Shown: positions 8,689 through 17,384 of the stretch, in pieces
Layout: the number at the start of each line of letters is the position of its first letter
How positions within the stretch are numbered: the stretch's first letter is position 1
Assembly: GCA_900548905.1 (NCBI GenBank)
Contig: URMK01000029.1
Span: forward strand, 13,156 to 77,155
DNA length: 64,000 nt
Reading direction: 5' to 3'
Source of the DNA: an uncultured Lachnospiraceae bacterium
GTDB lineage: Bacteria; Bacillota; Clostridia; Lachnospirales; Lachnospiraceae
Notes under the pieces: model-generated
What the model saw: the letters and a program-made list of their open reading frames with translations, nothing else
Told to the model about the DNA's origin: nothing
The model's database searches: none
Made by a program: the position numbers and the translations under genes

Positions 8689-8847
8689 ATGTTTTGATTC
8701 TCCTGTTCGAGTATGGGGAGCCGGGAAATATCGTTGTCTGATGTGATTTTAAAATACGCAGGCAGGGCTGTCAAGTCAGATACCCCGCAGCAGGATGCAG
8801 TCTGCGGTTTCTGTAAATACGGCTGTAAAGAAAAAAAGAAATAATAG

Positions 8848-8881
8848 TTGACAGCACTATCTGTAAATGATATAGTTACAG
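8848..8881 (+). promoter_or_regulatory. Sigma-A promoter with overlapping Rrf2 operator-like dyad
   Basis: TTGACA (8848-8853) and TATAGT (8871-8876) are separated by exactly 17 bases. An inverted repeat, CTGTAA (8861-8866) and TTACAG (8876-8881), straddles the -10. Further CTGTAAA copies occur just upstream and AATTACAG occurs downstream. A repressor bound here would block polymerase, which fits autoregulation by the Rrf2 protein encoded next. Confidence 0.7.
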
Positions 8882-8935
8882 TAACAAATGTAAAAAAAAT
8901 AATTACAGTTAAGAAACCAGAAAGGAGATGCGGCA

Positions 8936-9370
8936 TTGAACAGTGATTTTTGTGTGGCTGTGCATGGACTCGTATATTTGAAGCATAAAGGCTCTGTCAT
9001 TCCCAGCGAAGAGCTGGCAACGAATATCTGTACCAATCCGGCCCGTGTGAGGAAAGTGATGGCCAGGCTGAAAAAGGCCGGTCTGGTAGAGACAAAGGAA
9101 GGGAAGATAGGCGGTTATTCCTGTGTGGAAAAAGCCGGGGATATAACGCTGTACACCATTGCAGAGGCGCTTTCCATCCGGTTTGTGGATGCTTCGTGGC
9201 GCAGCGGCGACAGTGACATGAGCTGTCTGATCGCCTCCGGCATGGCGGAGGTAATGAACGGGATTTACCTGGAACTGGACGGGTTATGTCTGGATAAGCT
9301 GAAGCAGATTACCATAGGCGAGATAGAAAACCAATTGTTTTCCGGAAAAAGAAAAGGAGAAGCACAATGA
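8936..9370 (+). CDS. Rrf2-family transcriptional repressor
   Basis: This 144-residue winged-helix regulator has the usual Rrf2 layout: an HTH (SEELATNICTNPARVRKVMARLKKAGLV, residues 24-51), a GKIGGYSCVEKAG wing, then a dimerisation helix. Family members sense iron-sulfur clusters, cysteine or redox state. This one keeps few cysteines (about C5, C30, C61, C88, C113) and lacks the compact three-Cys cluster of IscR. It starts with TTG at 8936 behind AAAGGAG. Its end overlaps the next gene by four bases (ATGA), so it is translationally coupled to the disulfide reductase. It probably represses this redox operon and responds to oxidant or thiol stress. Confidence 0.85.
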   Translation: MNSDFCVAVHGLVYLKHKGSVIPSEELATNICTNPARVRKVMARLKKAGLVETKEGKIGGYSCVEKAGDITLYTIAEALSIRFVDASWRSGDSDMSCLIASGMAEVMNGIYLELDGLCLDKLKQITIGEIENQLFSGKRKGEAQ

Positions 9371-10737
9371 AGGAATTTGATAACATTATTATAGGATTTG
9401 GAAAAGGCGGAAAAACGCTGGCCGGCGCACTGGCCGGGAAAGGGGAGAAAACAGCTCTTATCGAGCGTTCCGATAAAATGTACGGCGGAACCTGTATCAA
9501 TGTTGCCTGTATTCCCAGTAAGTTCCTGGAAAACAGTGCAAGGCTGTCAGCTGCAATGGGCGGCAGCTTTCAGGAAAAAGCGGATCGCTATCAAAAGACG
9601 ATACTGGAAAAAAGAGAAGTGATAGGGGATCTGCGGCAGAAAAACCTGGCTAAGGCTGTGGGAGCCGGCGTGGAAGTGATAACAGGGACGGCTTCTTTTG
9701 TGGATGATCACAAAATCCTGGTGTCTTATCCGGATGGTTCCGGGGAAGAATTATATGGAAAGAAAATTTTTATTAATACCGGTGCAAAACCTTTTATTCC
9801 CCCTATTGCAGGATTGAAGGAAAGCCGTTATGCTTATACAAGCGAAGGAATGATGGAACTGGAAGATCTGCCGGAGAAGCTTCTTATTATAGGAGGCGGC
9901 TATATCGGCCTGGAATTTGCTTCCTACTATTCTAATTTCGGATCAGATGTGACAGTAATTCAGGACGGGGAAGCTTTTATACCCCGGGAGGATGCGGAAG
10001 TGGCGGAATCCGTGCTTACACATATGACGGAGACGGGGATCCATATTCTCCGCAGTTCGGCGGTTACGGAAGTGAAGGATGGCCCGGACGGAGCAAACGT
10101 GACGGTCAAATCCGGAAACGGGGAAGAAACGCTTCTGGTTCAGGCGATTCTGGTAGCTACCGGAAGAAGGCCGAATGTGGAAGAACTGCATCCCGAGCGT
10201 GCGGGCATCCAGCTGACAAAGCGGGGGGCGGTTTGGACCGATGAGGGCCTGCGTACATCCGTTCCTCACATCTGGGCAATGGGAGATGTGGCGGGAGGTC
10301 TTCAGTTTACTTACATTTCCCTGGATGACAGCCGTATCGTAAAATCACAGATACTTGGAGACGGAAGCAGGAGTACAAAAAACAGAGGGGCAGTGCCCTA
10401 CACAGTATTTCTGGATCCCCCGTTGTCAAGAGTCGGCATGACAGAAGCACAAGCGCGTGAGGCAGGCTATGAGGTTAAGGTTGCACGGCTGCAGACCGCA
10501 GCGGCACCGAGAGCACGTGTACTGAAAGCTACCACAGGCATGCTGAAGGCAGTGATTGATGCCGGTACGGGGCAGATTCTGGGAGCACATTTTTACTGTG
10601 CCGAATCCCATGAGCTGATTAACCTGATTAAGCTCGCTATGGATGCAGGGATTCCTTATACGGTTTTGCGGGATAATATATACAATCATCCCACCATGAG
10701 CGAAACCTTCAATGATTTTTTTGCTGCAGTTAACTAA
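9367..10737 (+). CDS. RclA-like FAD/NAD(P) disulfide reductase
   Basis: A 456-residue class I pyridine nucleotide-disulfide oxidoreductase. The N-terminal FAD loop is IIGFGKGGKT, the redox pair is GTCINVAC (C43 and C48), the NAD(P) loop is IIGGGYIGLEF near 172-182, the FAD-binding GD motif is AMGDVAGG, and the C-terminal dimer motif is NHPTMSETF. The overall wording is closest to RclA-type enzymes, which reduce hypothiocyanous acid or Cu(II) in the defence against reactive chlorine species, rather than to dihydrolipoamide dehydrogenase or mercuric reductase. No N-terminal metal-binding domain is present. It sits between an Rrf2 repressor and a CcdA-TlpA fusion, so it probably repairs oxidant or disulfide damage. 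The precise substrate is inferred. Confidence 0.82.
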   Translation: MKEFDNIIIGFGKGGKTLAGALAGKGEKTALIERSDKMYGGTCINVACIPSKFLENSARLSAAMGGSFQEKADRYQKTILEKREVIGDLRQKNLAKAVGAGVEVITGTASFVDDHKILVSYPDGSGEELYGKKIFINTGAKPFIPPIAGLKESRYAYTSEGMMELEDLPEKLLIIGGGYIGLEFASYYSNFGSDVTVIQDGEAFIPREDAEVAESVLTHMTETGIHILRSSAVTEVKDGPDGANVTVKSGNGEETLLVQAILVATGRRPNVEELHPERAGIQLTKRGAVWTDEGLRTSVPHIWAMGDVAGGLQFTYISLDDSRIVKSQILGDGSRSTKNRGAVPYTVFLDPPLSRVGMTEAQAREAGYEVKVARLQTAAAPRARVLKATTGMLKAVIDAGTGQILGAHFYCAESHELINLIKLAMDAGIPYTVLRDNIYNHPTMSETFNDFFAAVN

Positions 10738-10760
10738 CACTTACGTAAAAGGAGATGATT

Positions 10761-12098
10761 ATGGGTCTGTCAGTTGAAACCGGAATTCCGGTAATTACCG
10801 TATTTTTACAGGGGCTTCTCAGCTTTTTCTCCCCCTGTGTGCTGCCTCTTGTACCCTTGTATGTCAGCTATCTGGCAGGGGGCACCAAGACGGTGGATGA
10901 AAATGGGAACGTACATTACCCTCGTAAAAAGGTGATGGTGAATACACTGTTTTTTGTGCTTGGTGTCAGTTTCACCTTTTTCCTGTTGGGATTCGGCTTT
11001 ACCGCCATGGGCCGTTTCTTTACCACGAACCGTGCCTGGTTTGCACGGATCAGCGGTATTATCATGATATTGTTCGGCTTATATCAGCTGGGAGTGTTCG
11101 GCCGTTCGGAGACGATAGAAAGAGAACACCGTCTGCCCTTCCGGCTGGATCGCTTTTCCATGAACCCGCTGGTGGCGCTGATTCTTGGATTCACCTTTAG
11201 TTTTGCCTGGACACCCTGCGTAGGGCCTACGTTGGGAAGCGTGCTGCTGATGGCATCCTCCTCGGCGTCCTCCGCTAAGGGTTACCTTCTGGTCGGCGTA
11301 TATACACTGGGATTTGTGATTCCTTTCCTTGCGGTAGGCGTCTTTACCGGTTCCGTCCTTGATTTCTTCAAGAAAAAGAGGAATGTGGTAAAATATACCG
11401 TGAAAATCGGTGCCGTCCTCCTGATCCTTATGGGTGTTATGACCCTGACCGGATTTATGAACGGAATCACCAGCTACCTGTCCAAGGTACAGCTGGGAGG
11501 CGGAACCCAGGAACAGGTACAGGAGACCCGGTCCGTTGACGGGACAGGAGAAAACGGAACCGCAGCGGGAACGGACGCAGAGGCGGCGAATGCCCCTTCA
11601 TCGGAGACGGCGGAAGAGGAAAGCACCGAAGAGGAAAAAATGCAGGCGCCTGATTTTACGCTGGTAGATCAATATGGGGAGACACATACCCTTTCTGACT
11701 ATAAAGGAAAAACGGTATTCTTGAATTTCTGGGCGACCTGGTGTCCGCCCTGCAAGGGAGAGATGCCGGATATCCAGAAGCTGTATGAAAAATACGGAAG
11801 CAACGGCGAAGATCTGGTGGTGTTAGGGGTGGCGAATCCCAAAACGGATGAGAATCCGTACAACCAGGACGGTACACAGGAAGAGGTAGAAAAATTCCTC
11901 ACCGACAACGGCTATACCTTCCCGGTTGTCATGGATACCACAGGAGAAATATTCAGCCAGTACGGCATCCGTTCCTTCCCTACAACCTTTATGATTGATA
12001 AGGACGGAAATGTATTTGGCTACGTATCCGGCGCTCTCAGCGCGGATATGATGGAAAGTGTGGTTTCCCAGACCATGTCGGGGAAAAGAACGCAATAG
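10761..12098 (+). CDS. CcdA-type membrane electron carrier fused to TlpA-like thioredoxin
   Basis: A 445-residue fusion. The N-terminal half (about 1-240) is a CcdA/DsbD-type membrane domain with six or so helices, including the paired Cys motifs SPCVLP (C26) and TPCVGP. It moves electrons across the membrane. A Glu/Thr/Ala-rich linker follows (about 245-290). The C-terminal domain is TlpA/ResA-like (FWATWCPPCKGEMP, C328 and C331), acting outside the cell on disulfides. ATG 10761 is chosen because AAAGGAG lies 6 bases upstream. The ATG at 10755 is too close to it. It is the third gene of the Rrf2 operon. The fusion lets cytoplasmic thioredoxin reducing power reach one extracellular reductase. 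Confidence 0.88.
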   Translation: MGLSVETGIPVITVFLQGLLSFFSPCVLPLVPLYVSYLAGGTKTVDENGNVHYPRKKVMVNTLFFVLGVSFTFFLLGFGFTAMGRFFTTNRAWFARISGIIMILFGLYQLGVFGRSETIEREHRLPFRLDRFSMNPLVALILGFTFSFAWTPCVGPTLGSVLLMASSSASSAKGYLLVGVYTLGFVIPFLAVGVFTGSVLDFFKKKRNVVKYTVKIGAVLLILMGVMTLTGFMNGITSYLSKVQLGGGTQEQVQETRSVDGTGENGTAAGTDAEAANAPSSETAEEESTEEEKMQAPDFTLVDQYGETHTLSDYKGKTVFLNFWATWCPPCKGEMPDIQKLYEKYGSNGEDLVVLGVANPKTDENPYNQDGTQEEVEKFLTDNGYTFPVVMDTTGEIFSQYGIRSFPTTFMIDKDGNVFGYVSGALSADMMESVVSQTMSGKRTQ

Positions 12099-12114
12099 GA
12101 CGTAAAAAGTACAC

Positions 12115-12149
12115 AAAAACGCCCGGAGCAGCATGCACCGGGCGTTTTT
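12115..12149 (+). terminator. Intrinsic terminator of the redox operon
   Basis: AAAAACGCCCGG pairs with CCGGGCGTTTTT across a short loop, 16 bases after the CcdA-TlpA stop. The T/A ends also make it usable on the minus strand for the converging GNAT gene. Confidence 0.85.
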
Positions 12150-12174
12150 ATGACGATAGGGATAACAGGAAAGG

Positions 12175-12660
12175 TCACAGCTTCCGGGTAAAGATACACA
12201 GACCGGAAGGAAGATCCGGGAAATGAAGAATTTCCTGTACCAGAAAGCCGTTTTTTTCCAAAACACGGCAGGAGCCTGTATTATCCTGTACCACGTAGGC
12301 TTTCAGGCAGCTGAGGTGTTCCTGCCGGGCGATATCTGTCAGATGCCTGACTACCTCCGTGCTGTAGCCCTGATTCCAGAAGCGGGGATAGAGAAAGACG
12401 GACATGGAACGGGACGCGCCGTCGTTTTCTTCTTTTTTTAATGCGGCCACCCCTACCGGGGCGAGTGTATCCTTCCGGCAGATCAGGTATCCGTAATTGC
12501 CGAAAGATGTGTATTCCCGGTATAAGTCTTCCGCCTCCTGTCTGCTCGTATGGGTGGAAAACCGCATGTATCTGGCGACCTCGGGATCGGAAGTGAGAGA
12601 AAAAACGGTAGGGATATCCTCCTGAGACAGCGGGCGGAGAAACAGTTGATCGATATTCAT
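12175..12660 (-). CDS. GNAT acetyltransferase, RimJ/RimL type
   Basis: A 161-residue single GNAT domain with an N-terminal FLRPLSQEDI strand, a DPEVARYMRF segment, the acetyl-CoA loop RFWNQGYSTEVV and the VVQDNTGSCRVLEKNGF helix of the RimJ/RimL subfamily. These acetylate protein N-termini or small amines, and the substrate cannot be told here. AGGAGGTAACC sits before ATG 12660. It lies 27 bases downstream of another GNAT gene on the same strand, so the two probably share a transcript. Confidence 0.82.
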   Translation of the reverse strand: MNIDQLFLRPLSQEDIPTVFSLTSDPEVARYMRFSTHTSRQEAEDLYREYTSFGNYGYLICRKDTLAPVGVAALKKEENDGASRSMSVFLYPRFWNQGYSTEVVRHLTDIARQEHLSCLKAYVVQDNTGSCRVLEKNGFLVQEILHFPDLPSGLCIFTRKL

Positions 12661-12687
12661 TGGTTACCTCCTGTGATGATGGTGTTA

Positions 12688-13140
12688 TTACTGTAGTAAT
12701 TTATAATAGATCCGGCTGTCTTCTCCTCCCACATCCGGGCGGTTTTCTTGATAGAGAAAACCGTACTTTTCATAAAGTCCGATATGATCCGTAGCCAGAT
12801 ATACCTTCTGACAGCCGGCTTTTACAGCCTCCGCGCAGGCATGGCTGATTAATTGCCCGGCATGCCGGCTGCCGCGGTATGCGGGTGCCGTAAAAACAAA
12901 ACCAAGCCACGGGTAAAGCGTTTCATCAGCGATACAGTCCTGATGGGTAAGGGTTACAAAAGACACTATCTTTTCCCCGTCGGTCATGAGATAGAGCTTT
13001 CCGCCCTGCCCCAGGGTCTCTTCAAAACGGTTTTCCTTTAATAATTCAGCCAGATACCCGGCAGCGCGCCAGGGGAAACCTTCTATTTCTTTTATCCAGT
13101 GTTCCTTCTGTTCGTCTTCAAAATATTCAATGATTTGCAT
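12688..13140 (-). CDS. GNAT acetyltransferase
   Basis: A 150-residue single GNAT domain: WLGFVFTAPAYRGSRHAGQLI acetyl-CoA loop, then KVYLATDHIGLYEKYGF. It shares the DCI-D-P-IG/LG-F layout and the LYEKYGF motif with the second domain of the tandem protein at 7729-8688, so the two are paralogs. GGGAG lies upstream of ATG 13140. First gene of a two-gene minus-strand unit. The substrate is unknown. Confidence 0.8.
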   Translation of the reverse strand: MQIIEYFEDEQKEHWIKEIEGFPWRAAGYLAELLKENRFEETLGQGGKLYLMTDGEKIVSFVTLTHQDCIADETLYPWLGFVFTAPAYRGSRHAGQLISHACAEAVKAGCQKVYLATDHIGLYEKYGFLYQENRPDVGGEDSRIYYKLLQ

Positions 13141-13668
13141 AAATGTTCATCTCCCTGTGTTCTGTCGGAATCCTGTTTATAAGGTTTTGAATGAACCGTA
13201 CCGCAGGAATGTATTTATCTTATCATGTGTATGTGTGATTTACAATGCATGTGTAAAAAGGATTATCAAATTAACATTTTTCTGTATGATACCAGTAACA
13301 TAACGGAATTAGCAGATAAATTGTGAACAATGATTATCTTCCGGAGAAAGTCCGCTGCATGCATTATGCACTCCATTTTTTAGGTTTATGGAGGTATCAT
13401 ACAAAAGAGTAAATAGGGAAGCAGGGGCAGGGGATACCGAACTTTTTTATCTACACCCGGTGATTATTTCTACATTGAAAGGATTATTTTTATCTTTAAT
13501 GCCGTGCCCTTTCAATGGCCGGTATCTGATGCATAGTATCTTTCTGTGGATACGGTAACATATCTTGGATAGGTATGTGGATGCATGAACTCCTTGCTGA
13601 CAATAAAATAAGCGGGGAGTAGAAAAGGCGAAACTACTCTCTGCGTAAAAGGAAAGAGAGGAGCGCCT
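13141..13668. other. Long intergenic region, no gene recognised
   Basis: These 528 AT-rich bases between a divergent GNAT gene and the broken nuclease gene carry no frame with a start, ribosome site and protein-like composition. Two hairpins are visible: CTCCAT/ATGGAG near 13370-13393, and GAGTAG/CTACTC near 13615-13640 just before the nuclease ribosome site. The second could affect translation of the transposase, as leader hairpins do in some mobile elements. Confidence 0.45.
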
Positions 13669-14714
13669 ATGGAACACGAAATGACAAGTCTGCTTACGGA
13701 GCAGGCTATTCCCCCGGACTATCAGTTTAACCTGAGTGATTTTGCCTTATTTTTATCAGTTATGAAGGATAAAGCTGCTTATGAGAATATGCTGCAAATC
13801 ATACTTGATGAACCTGATTTGAGGCTTGAAGAAGTAAAGGCGGAGCAGGTGGTACTCAACCAATCCGGCAAACGGGCTATCCGCCTGGATGCCTGGGCAA
13901 GGGATGTACAGGACCGTCAGTTTAATACAGAAATGCAGAACGACTCGAAAAGCGATAATCTGCGGAAACGTTCCCGTTTTTACCAGGGACTGTTGGATAC
14001 CCCGATACTGAAATCAGGAAAAAAGACCAAATACCGCCATTTGCCTTCTACAATCATTATTATCATTACCCAGGAGGATATCTTTTCCCGTGACCTGGCA
14101 ATGTACACTTTTACGGAACAATGTGAAGAAATCGCAGGGCTGCATCTGGAGGACGGGACTAAGAAAATTTGTAACTGTTCAGTACCCTCACAGTTACTCT
14201 GCAAAAATCCATCCTAAATCGCCTTCGGCGATGGATTTTTGCACTCCTGAATCACTTTCTTACGGTCAGCGCAGTAAATGCGCTGACCTGCTGAACAGTT
14301 ACAAAAATTTTCCTGAATATGTCCAGCCGCAAGGGAAGGCCGGATCTGGTGAGCCTTCTTCAATATATGAAGAATACGACACTGGATAACCCGGAAATAC
14401 TGGTAAAGGATAAACGGATTAGAAAACTGGATCGGATCGTAAGGGAAGTAAAGCAATCGGAAGAATGGGAGGCTGTTAAGATGAATATTCTTGAGATTGG
14501 AATCGAAAAAGGATTGAATGAAGGAAAAGCGGAAGTTGAATCCAAAATAGTAGGCATGATACGCAAAAAAAGAGAGAAAAAACTGGATGCGGAAGCGATA
14601 GCGGAGCATCTGGAATTAGATACTGTCTATGTAAGAAAAGTGGTTGCCCTTATGGACGAGGATTCATCAAGAACTGATCTGCAGGTTGCCAGGATTCTGG
14701 TAAGACAGGAATAA
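13669..14714 (+). pseudogene. Rpn/PD-(D/E)XK transposase-nuclease gene split by a MITE
   Basis: The left part (13669-14170) encodes a typical Rpn-type N-terminus: SDFALFLSVM, then RLDAWARDVQDRQFNTEMQ with the Asp...Glu-x-Gln catalytic set, then SRFYQGLLDTPILKSG. The frame then enters foreign sequence and stops at 14217. The right part (14311-14714) is the expected continuation (FLNMSSRKGRPDLVSLLQYM, then a charged helical tail). Joining base 14170 to 14311 gives 906 bases, one open frame of 301 residues, the normal family size, reading DGTKKIFLNMSSR across the join. The gene was therefore intact until the insertion. GAGGAGCGCCT precedes the ATG. It is distinct from the intact copy at 2929. 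Confidence 0.88.
14171..14302. mobile_element. MITE-like element, 132 bp, with 12-bp perfect terminal inverted repeats
   Basis: The ends are GTAACTGTTCAG (14171-14182) and CTGAACAGTTAC (14291-14302), perfect inverted repeats that extend to 15 if flanking TTT/AAA are counted. The flanks carry AAAATTT on both sides (14164-14170 and 14304-14310), a 7-base target duplication, with one extra A at 14303. Inside are three hairpins: GTAACTG/CAGTTAC at the left end, a long one centred on a TTCG loop (AAAAATCCATC ... GATGGATTTTT), and GGTCAGCGCA/TGCGCTGACC. There is no ORF, so movement would need a transposase in trans. No second complete copy was seen in this window. Confidence 0.85.
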
Positions 14715-14807
14715 GTGCCTTGTTTACACATAAAAAGTAAACGTCAGTACAGCGGCTGCCGGTACGGTTCAGGAAAGCCTTCCATATGGCGGAGAGTATT
14801 ATCCCGT

Positions 14808-14841
14808 AAAAAAAACCTGCCGGTTTTCCGGCAGGTTTTTT
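14808..14841. terminator. Bidirectional intrinsic terminator between the broken nuclease and asnA
   Basis: AAAAAACCTGCCGG and CCGGCAGGTTTTTT form a perfect stem with a tiny loop. It has A/T runs at both ends and lies between two converging genes. Confidence 0.85.
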
Positions 14842-14911
14842 GTTATCAGTTCCGTCTGTTCAGGATTCCCCCATTTCCCCAGGCCGGCTTTTCATACCGC
14901 CCGGAGTGCAG

Positions 14912-15922
14912 TTACAGAAGATGGATGCCGTGGCTCTCCGCCTCTGCGGCTATGGCATCCGGCCAGATAGAACACTGTACTTCACCGATATGCGCTTTGC
15001 GCAGGAAGAACATACAGATACGGGACTGGCCGATTCCTCCGCCGATGGTGAAAGGAAGTTTCTCTTCTATAATAGCTTTTTGGAAAGGAAGTCCGGCCCT
15101 GCCGGAACATCCCGCTTTTTCCAGCTGGGAGAGAAGTGCGTCTTTGTCCACACGGATTCCCATGGAGGACAGTTCCAGGGCGATATCCAGAACCGGATAG
15201 TATACAACGATATCCGCATTCAGTGACCAGTCATCATAGTCCGGTGCGCGGCCGTCATGACGTTCGCCGGATTCCAGGACATCCCCGATCTGCATAATAC
15301 AGACGGCCCCCTTGGCTTTTGCAATATAATATTCCCTTTCTTTTGGCGTATTGTCCGGGAACATATCTTCCAACTCCTGGGTTGTTACGAAGAAAATATC
15401 ATGAGGAAGGATTTCCTCTATGTAATCATACTCGATGGACATAAATTTCTCTGTTTTCCGGAGTACCTTATATACGATGCGTACCACATCCTTCAGCGTG
15501 TCCAGGGTGCGTTCTTCTTTGGTAATAATCTTTTCCCAATCCCACTGATCCACATAAATGGAATGGATGTTATCCGTAACCTCATCCCTGCGGATGGCAC
15601 TCATATCGGTATACAGGCCTTCGCCCGGAACAAAGCCGTATTTCCTCAGTGCATAGCGTTTCCATTTCGCAAGGGACTGTACGATTTCCGCCTCATAATC
15701 ATTCTGCTCCTTGATGCCGAAAGCAACAGGGCGCTCAATGCCATTTAAATTATCATTCAGGCCGGAGGCCGGATCCACAAAAAGAGGTGCGGATACACGA
15801 AGCAGATTAAGCCGTTCCGCCAGAAGCTTCTGAAAGAAATCCTTCACTGTCTTGATACCGATCTGGGTATCGTGAAGGGATAAGGCAGATTGGTAGTTTT
15901 TGGGAATATTTAAGTTTTCCAT
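14912..15922 (-). CDS. asnA: Aspartate-ammonia ligase (asparagine synthetase A)
   Basis: A 336-residue AsnA, close to the E. coli length of 330. It makes asparagine from aspartate, ammonia and ATP in the cytoplasm, and the fold is related to class II aspartyl-tRNA synthetase. Clear signatures are SAPLFVDPASGLNDNLNG near the N-terminus, EAEIVQSLAKWKR, the GLYTDMSAIRRDE motif, HSIYVDQWDWEK, and the C-terminal FTIGGGIGQSR ATP-binding motif. ATG 15922 has GGAG 8 bases upstream, after a small CCGG...CCGG hairpin. The promoter at 15989-16017 gives a leader of only about 60 bases, and no T-box sequence is seen. It is a single-gene unit closed by the terminator at 14808. Confidence 0.96.
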   Translation of the reverse strand: MENLNIPKNYQSALSLHDTQIGIKTVKDFFQKLLAERLNLLRVSAPLFVDPASGLNDNLNGIERPVAFGIKEQNDYEAEIVQSLAKWKRYALRKYGFVPGEGLYTDMSAIRRDEVTDNIHSIYVDQWDWEKIITKEERTLDTLKDVVRIVYKVLRKTEKFMSIEYDYIEEILPHDIFFVTTQELEDMFPDNTPKEREYYIAKAKGAVCIMQIGDVLESGERHDGRAPDYDDWSLNADIVVYYPVLDIALELSSMGIRVDKDALLSQLEKAGCSGRAGLPFQKAIIEEKLPFTIGGGIGQSRICMFFLRKAHIGEVQCSIWPDAIAAEAESHGIHLL

Positions 15923-15988
15923 GTTTTATTCTCCGGTTATACAGACCGGATATACCTCCCGATTTTTATGGCACTAGAATCCTTTCCT

Positions 15989-16017
15989 ATCATAATCCAG
16001 CCGGATAGGGATGTCAA
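15989..16017 (-). promoter_or_regulatory. Sigma-A promoter of asnA
   Basis: On the minus strand, TTGACA (16017-16012) and TATGAT (15994-15989) are spaced by exactly 17 bases. The predicted transcript begins near 15982, about 60 bases before the asnA ATG. This is among the best vegetative promoter matches in the window. Confidence 0.8.
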
Positions 16018-16340
16018 TTATATCTGTAATGAAAATCTTACGTTTCGTAACAACGCAGACAACTTTTTGTGCCCTGCGGTATCCCCTCCAATGCCCGTCC
16101 GTAAACAGAGTACAGGGCAATGAGATAGCCGGACAAACAATAGCACTTGCTGTCGGGAAAAGCAAAGTATTTTAAGCTATAATTATAGTGATTAGTTTGC
16201 CTTTGCTGCATTTACGGGAGATATGCCGGCAATGCACAGCACGGCATATATGTTTCGGATAAGGTATTCCCCCAATTTTGTACGGCAAAAAGTAGTGAAT
16301 GGAAGCAAGTAAATAGGATCGTTAAAGGAGGACAAGTAAA
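16018..16340. other. Intergenic region upstream of the unknown gene at 16341
   Basis: No gene is recognised. A short symmetric CTATAATTATAG sequence near 16177-16189 could hold a -10 element on either strand, but no good -35 partner was found for the plus-strand gene. Confidence 0.35.
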
Positions 16341-17384
16341 ATGATTTACACGAGCTTAGAACAGCGCACCGCACAGGGCTATCAAGATTTATTCCCACGG
16401 TTTATTCCGGATAGGCAGGCGCCGGTGAGTGTTTCAGAACAGAAAGAATTTTATGATCGGATGGAAAAATTATACCAGTTGGCATATGATGAACCGCAGC
16501 TTTTCGTACCAACGCTCCATGAGGATGATACGCCCCCGCCGCTTTACTGCGGGGTGTCAGACCCAAAGCGGGAAATACAAAAACACATGAAAAAATTCCG
16601 TAAATCGGTGGATTCCTTGGTGATGCAAATGTATCTTATGGGAGCAAATAAGGAGTTTAAGTTAGACCGCAGGCAAAAGGCAATTCTCTCAAGACTGGGG
16701 ATTGAGGAGTTTACGGGGCTTCCTCCCGCGTGGGTGTGGATGGCGGAAAAGGAGCATTTAGAACGTTTCCAAACCCCATCGCGCTTTGCCCATTGCTGCT
16801 TTCGGGACGACTATAGTTACACGGCTGATATTTATGAAAAAGCCTTTGGGAATGACGCTTTTCACAGGCTGACAAGTTGGATGAACGGCCATGGCTACAA
16901 GTCATTTGATATTTATGATACTACCGCCAGCAACTGTACGTTTTCCCTGACTTATGCAAACCCGGAATGGAGCAACGAATCCCCCACAGGAGGAGTTGAA
17001 TACAAAATTAAGCATACAGGCATATCGATGCGATATGAACTATACAGCGGTGAACCCTGGATTCTCGGCGTATGTATACCGGGTGGCATGAAAGTGTATT
17101 TGGAGCATTTTGATGAAATGCCGGCCGGGGTTCAAGCCTTTGTGATGTCACATATTAAACGTTGTGACGGCTGCCGTTACTGCGTACAGACCGACAAAAC
17201 CGGGAACCGTCCGTTGGCTAAAATCTCAGTACAATGTGAGGGGAAAGCGTACAGTCTGTGCCCCTATTTCCCCGGCTGCAGATTTTGGTGGACAAGCATG
17301 GACGATACACTTGCCGATCATATCATCGGACTGCTTAGCTTTATGGACAGGTTTGCGGACAATAAAAGTAACGTAAGAAATTAA
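16341..17384 (+). CDS. Conserved hypothetical protein with C-terminal Cys cluster
   Basis: A 347-residue soluble protein with an excellent AAAGGAGG site before the ATG. No signal peptide or membrane helix is visible. The N-terminal half is helical and charged. The C-terminal part has a CDGCRYC motif (near 274-280) and later Cys residues (near 300, 309, 315) that could bind zinc or an iron-sulfur cluster. I cannot name a family. It stands alone between asnA and a two-component operon, and no functional link to either is visible. Confidence 0.72.
   Translation: MIYTSLEQRTAQGYQDLFPRFIPDRQAPVSVSEQKEFYDRMEKLYQLAYDEPQLFVPTLHEDDTPPPLYCGVSDPKREIQKHMKKFRKSVDSLVMQMYLMGANKEFKLDRRQKAILSRLGIEEFTGLPPAWVWMAEKEHLERFQTPSRFAHCCFRDDYSYTADIYEKAFGNDAFHRLTSWMNGHGYKSFDIYDTTASNCTFSLTYANPEWSNESPTGGVEYKIKHTGISMRYELYSGEPWILGVCIPGGMKVYLEHFDEMPAGVQAFVMSHIKRCDGCRYCVQTDKTGNRPLAKISVQCEGKAYSLCPYFPGCRFWWTSMDDTLADHIIGLLSFMDRFADNKSNVRN

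Noticed and set aside
15923..16200. Possible T-box riboswitch before asnA
   Set aside because: The strong promoter at 15989-16017 leaves a leader of only about 60 bases, and no T-box consensus was found.
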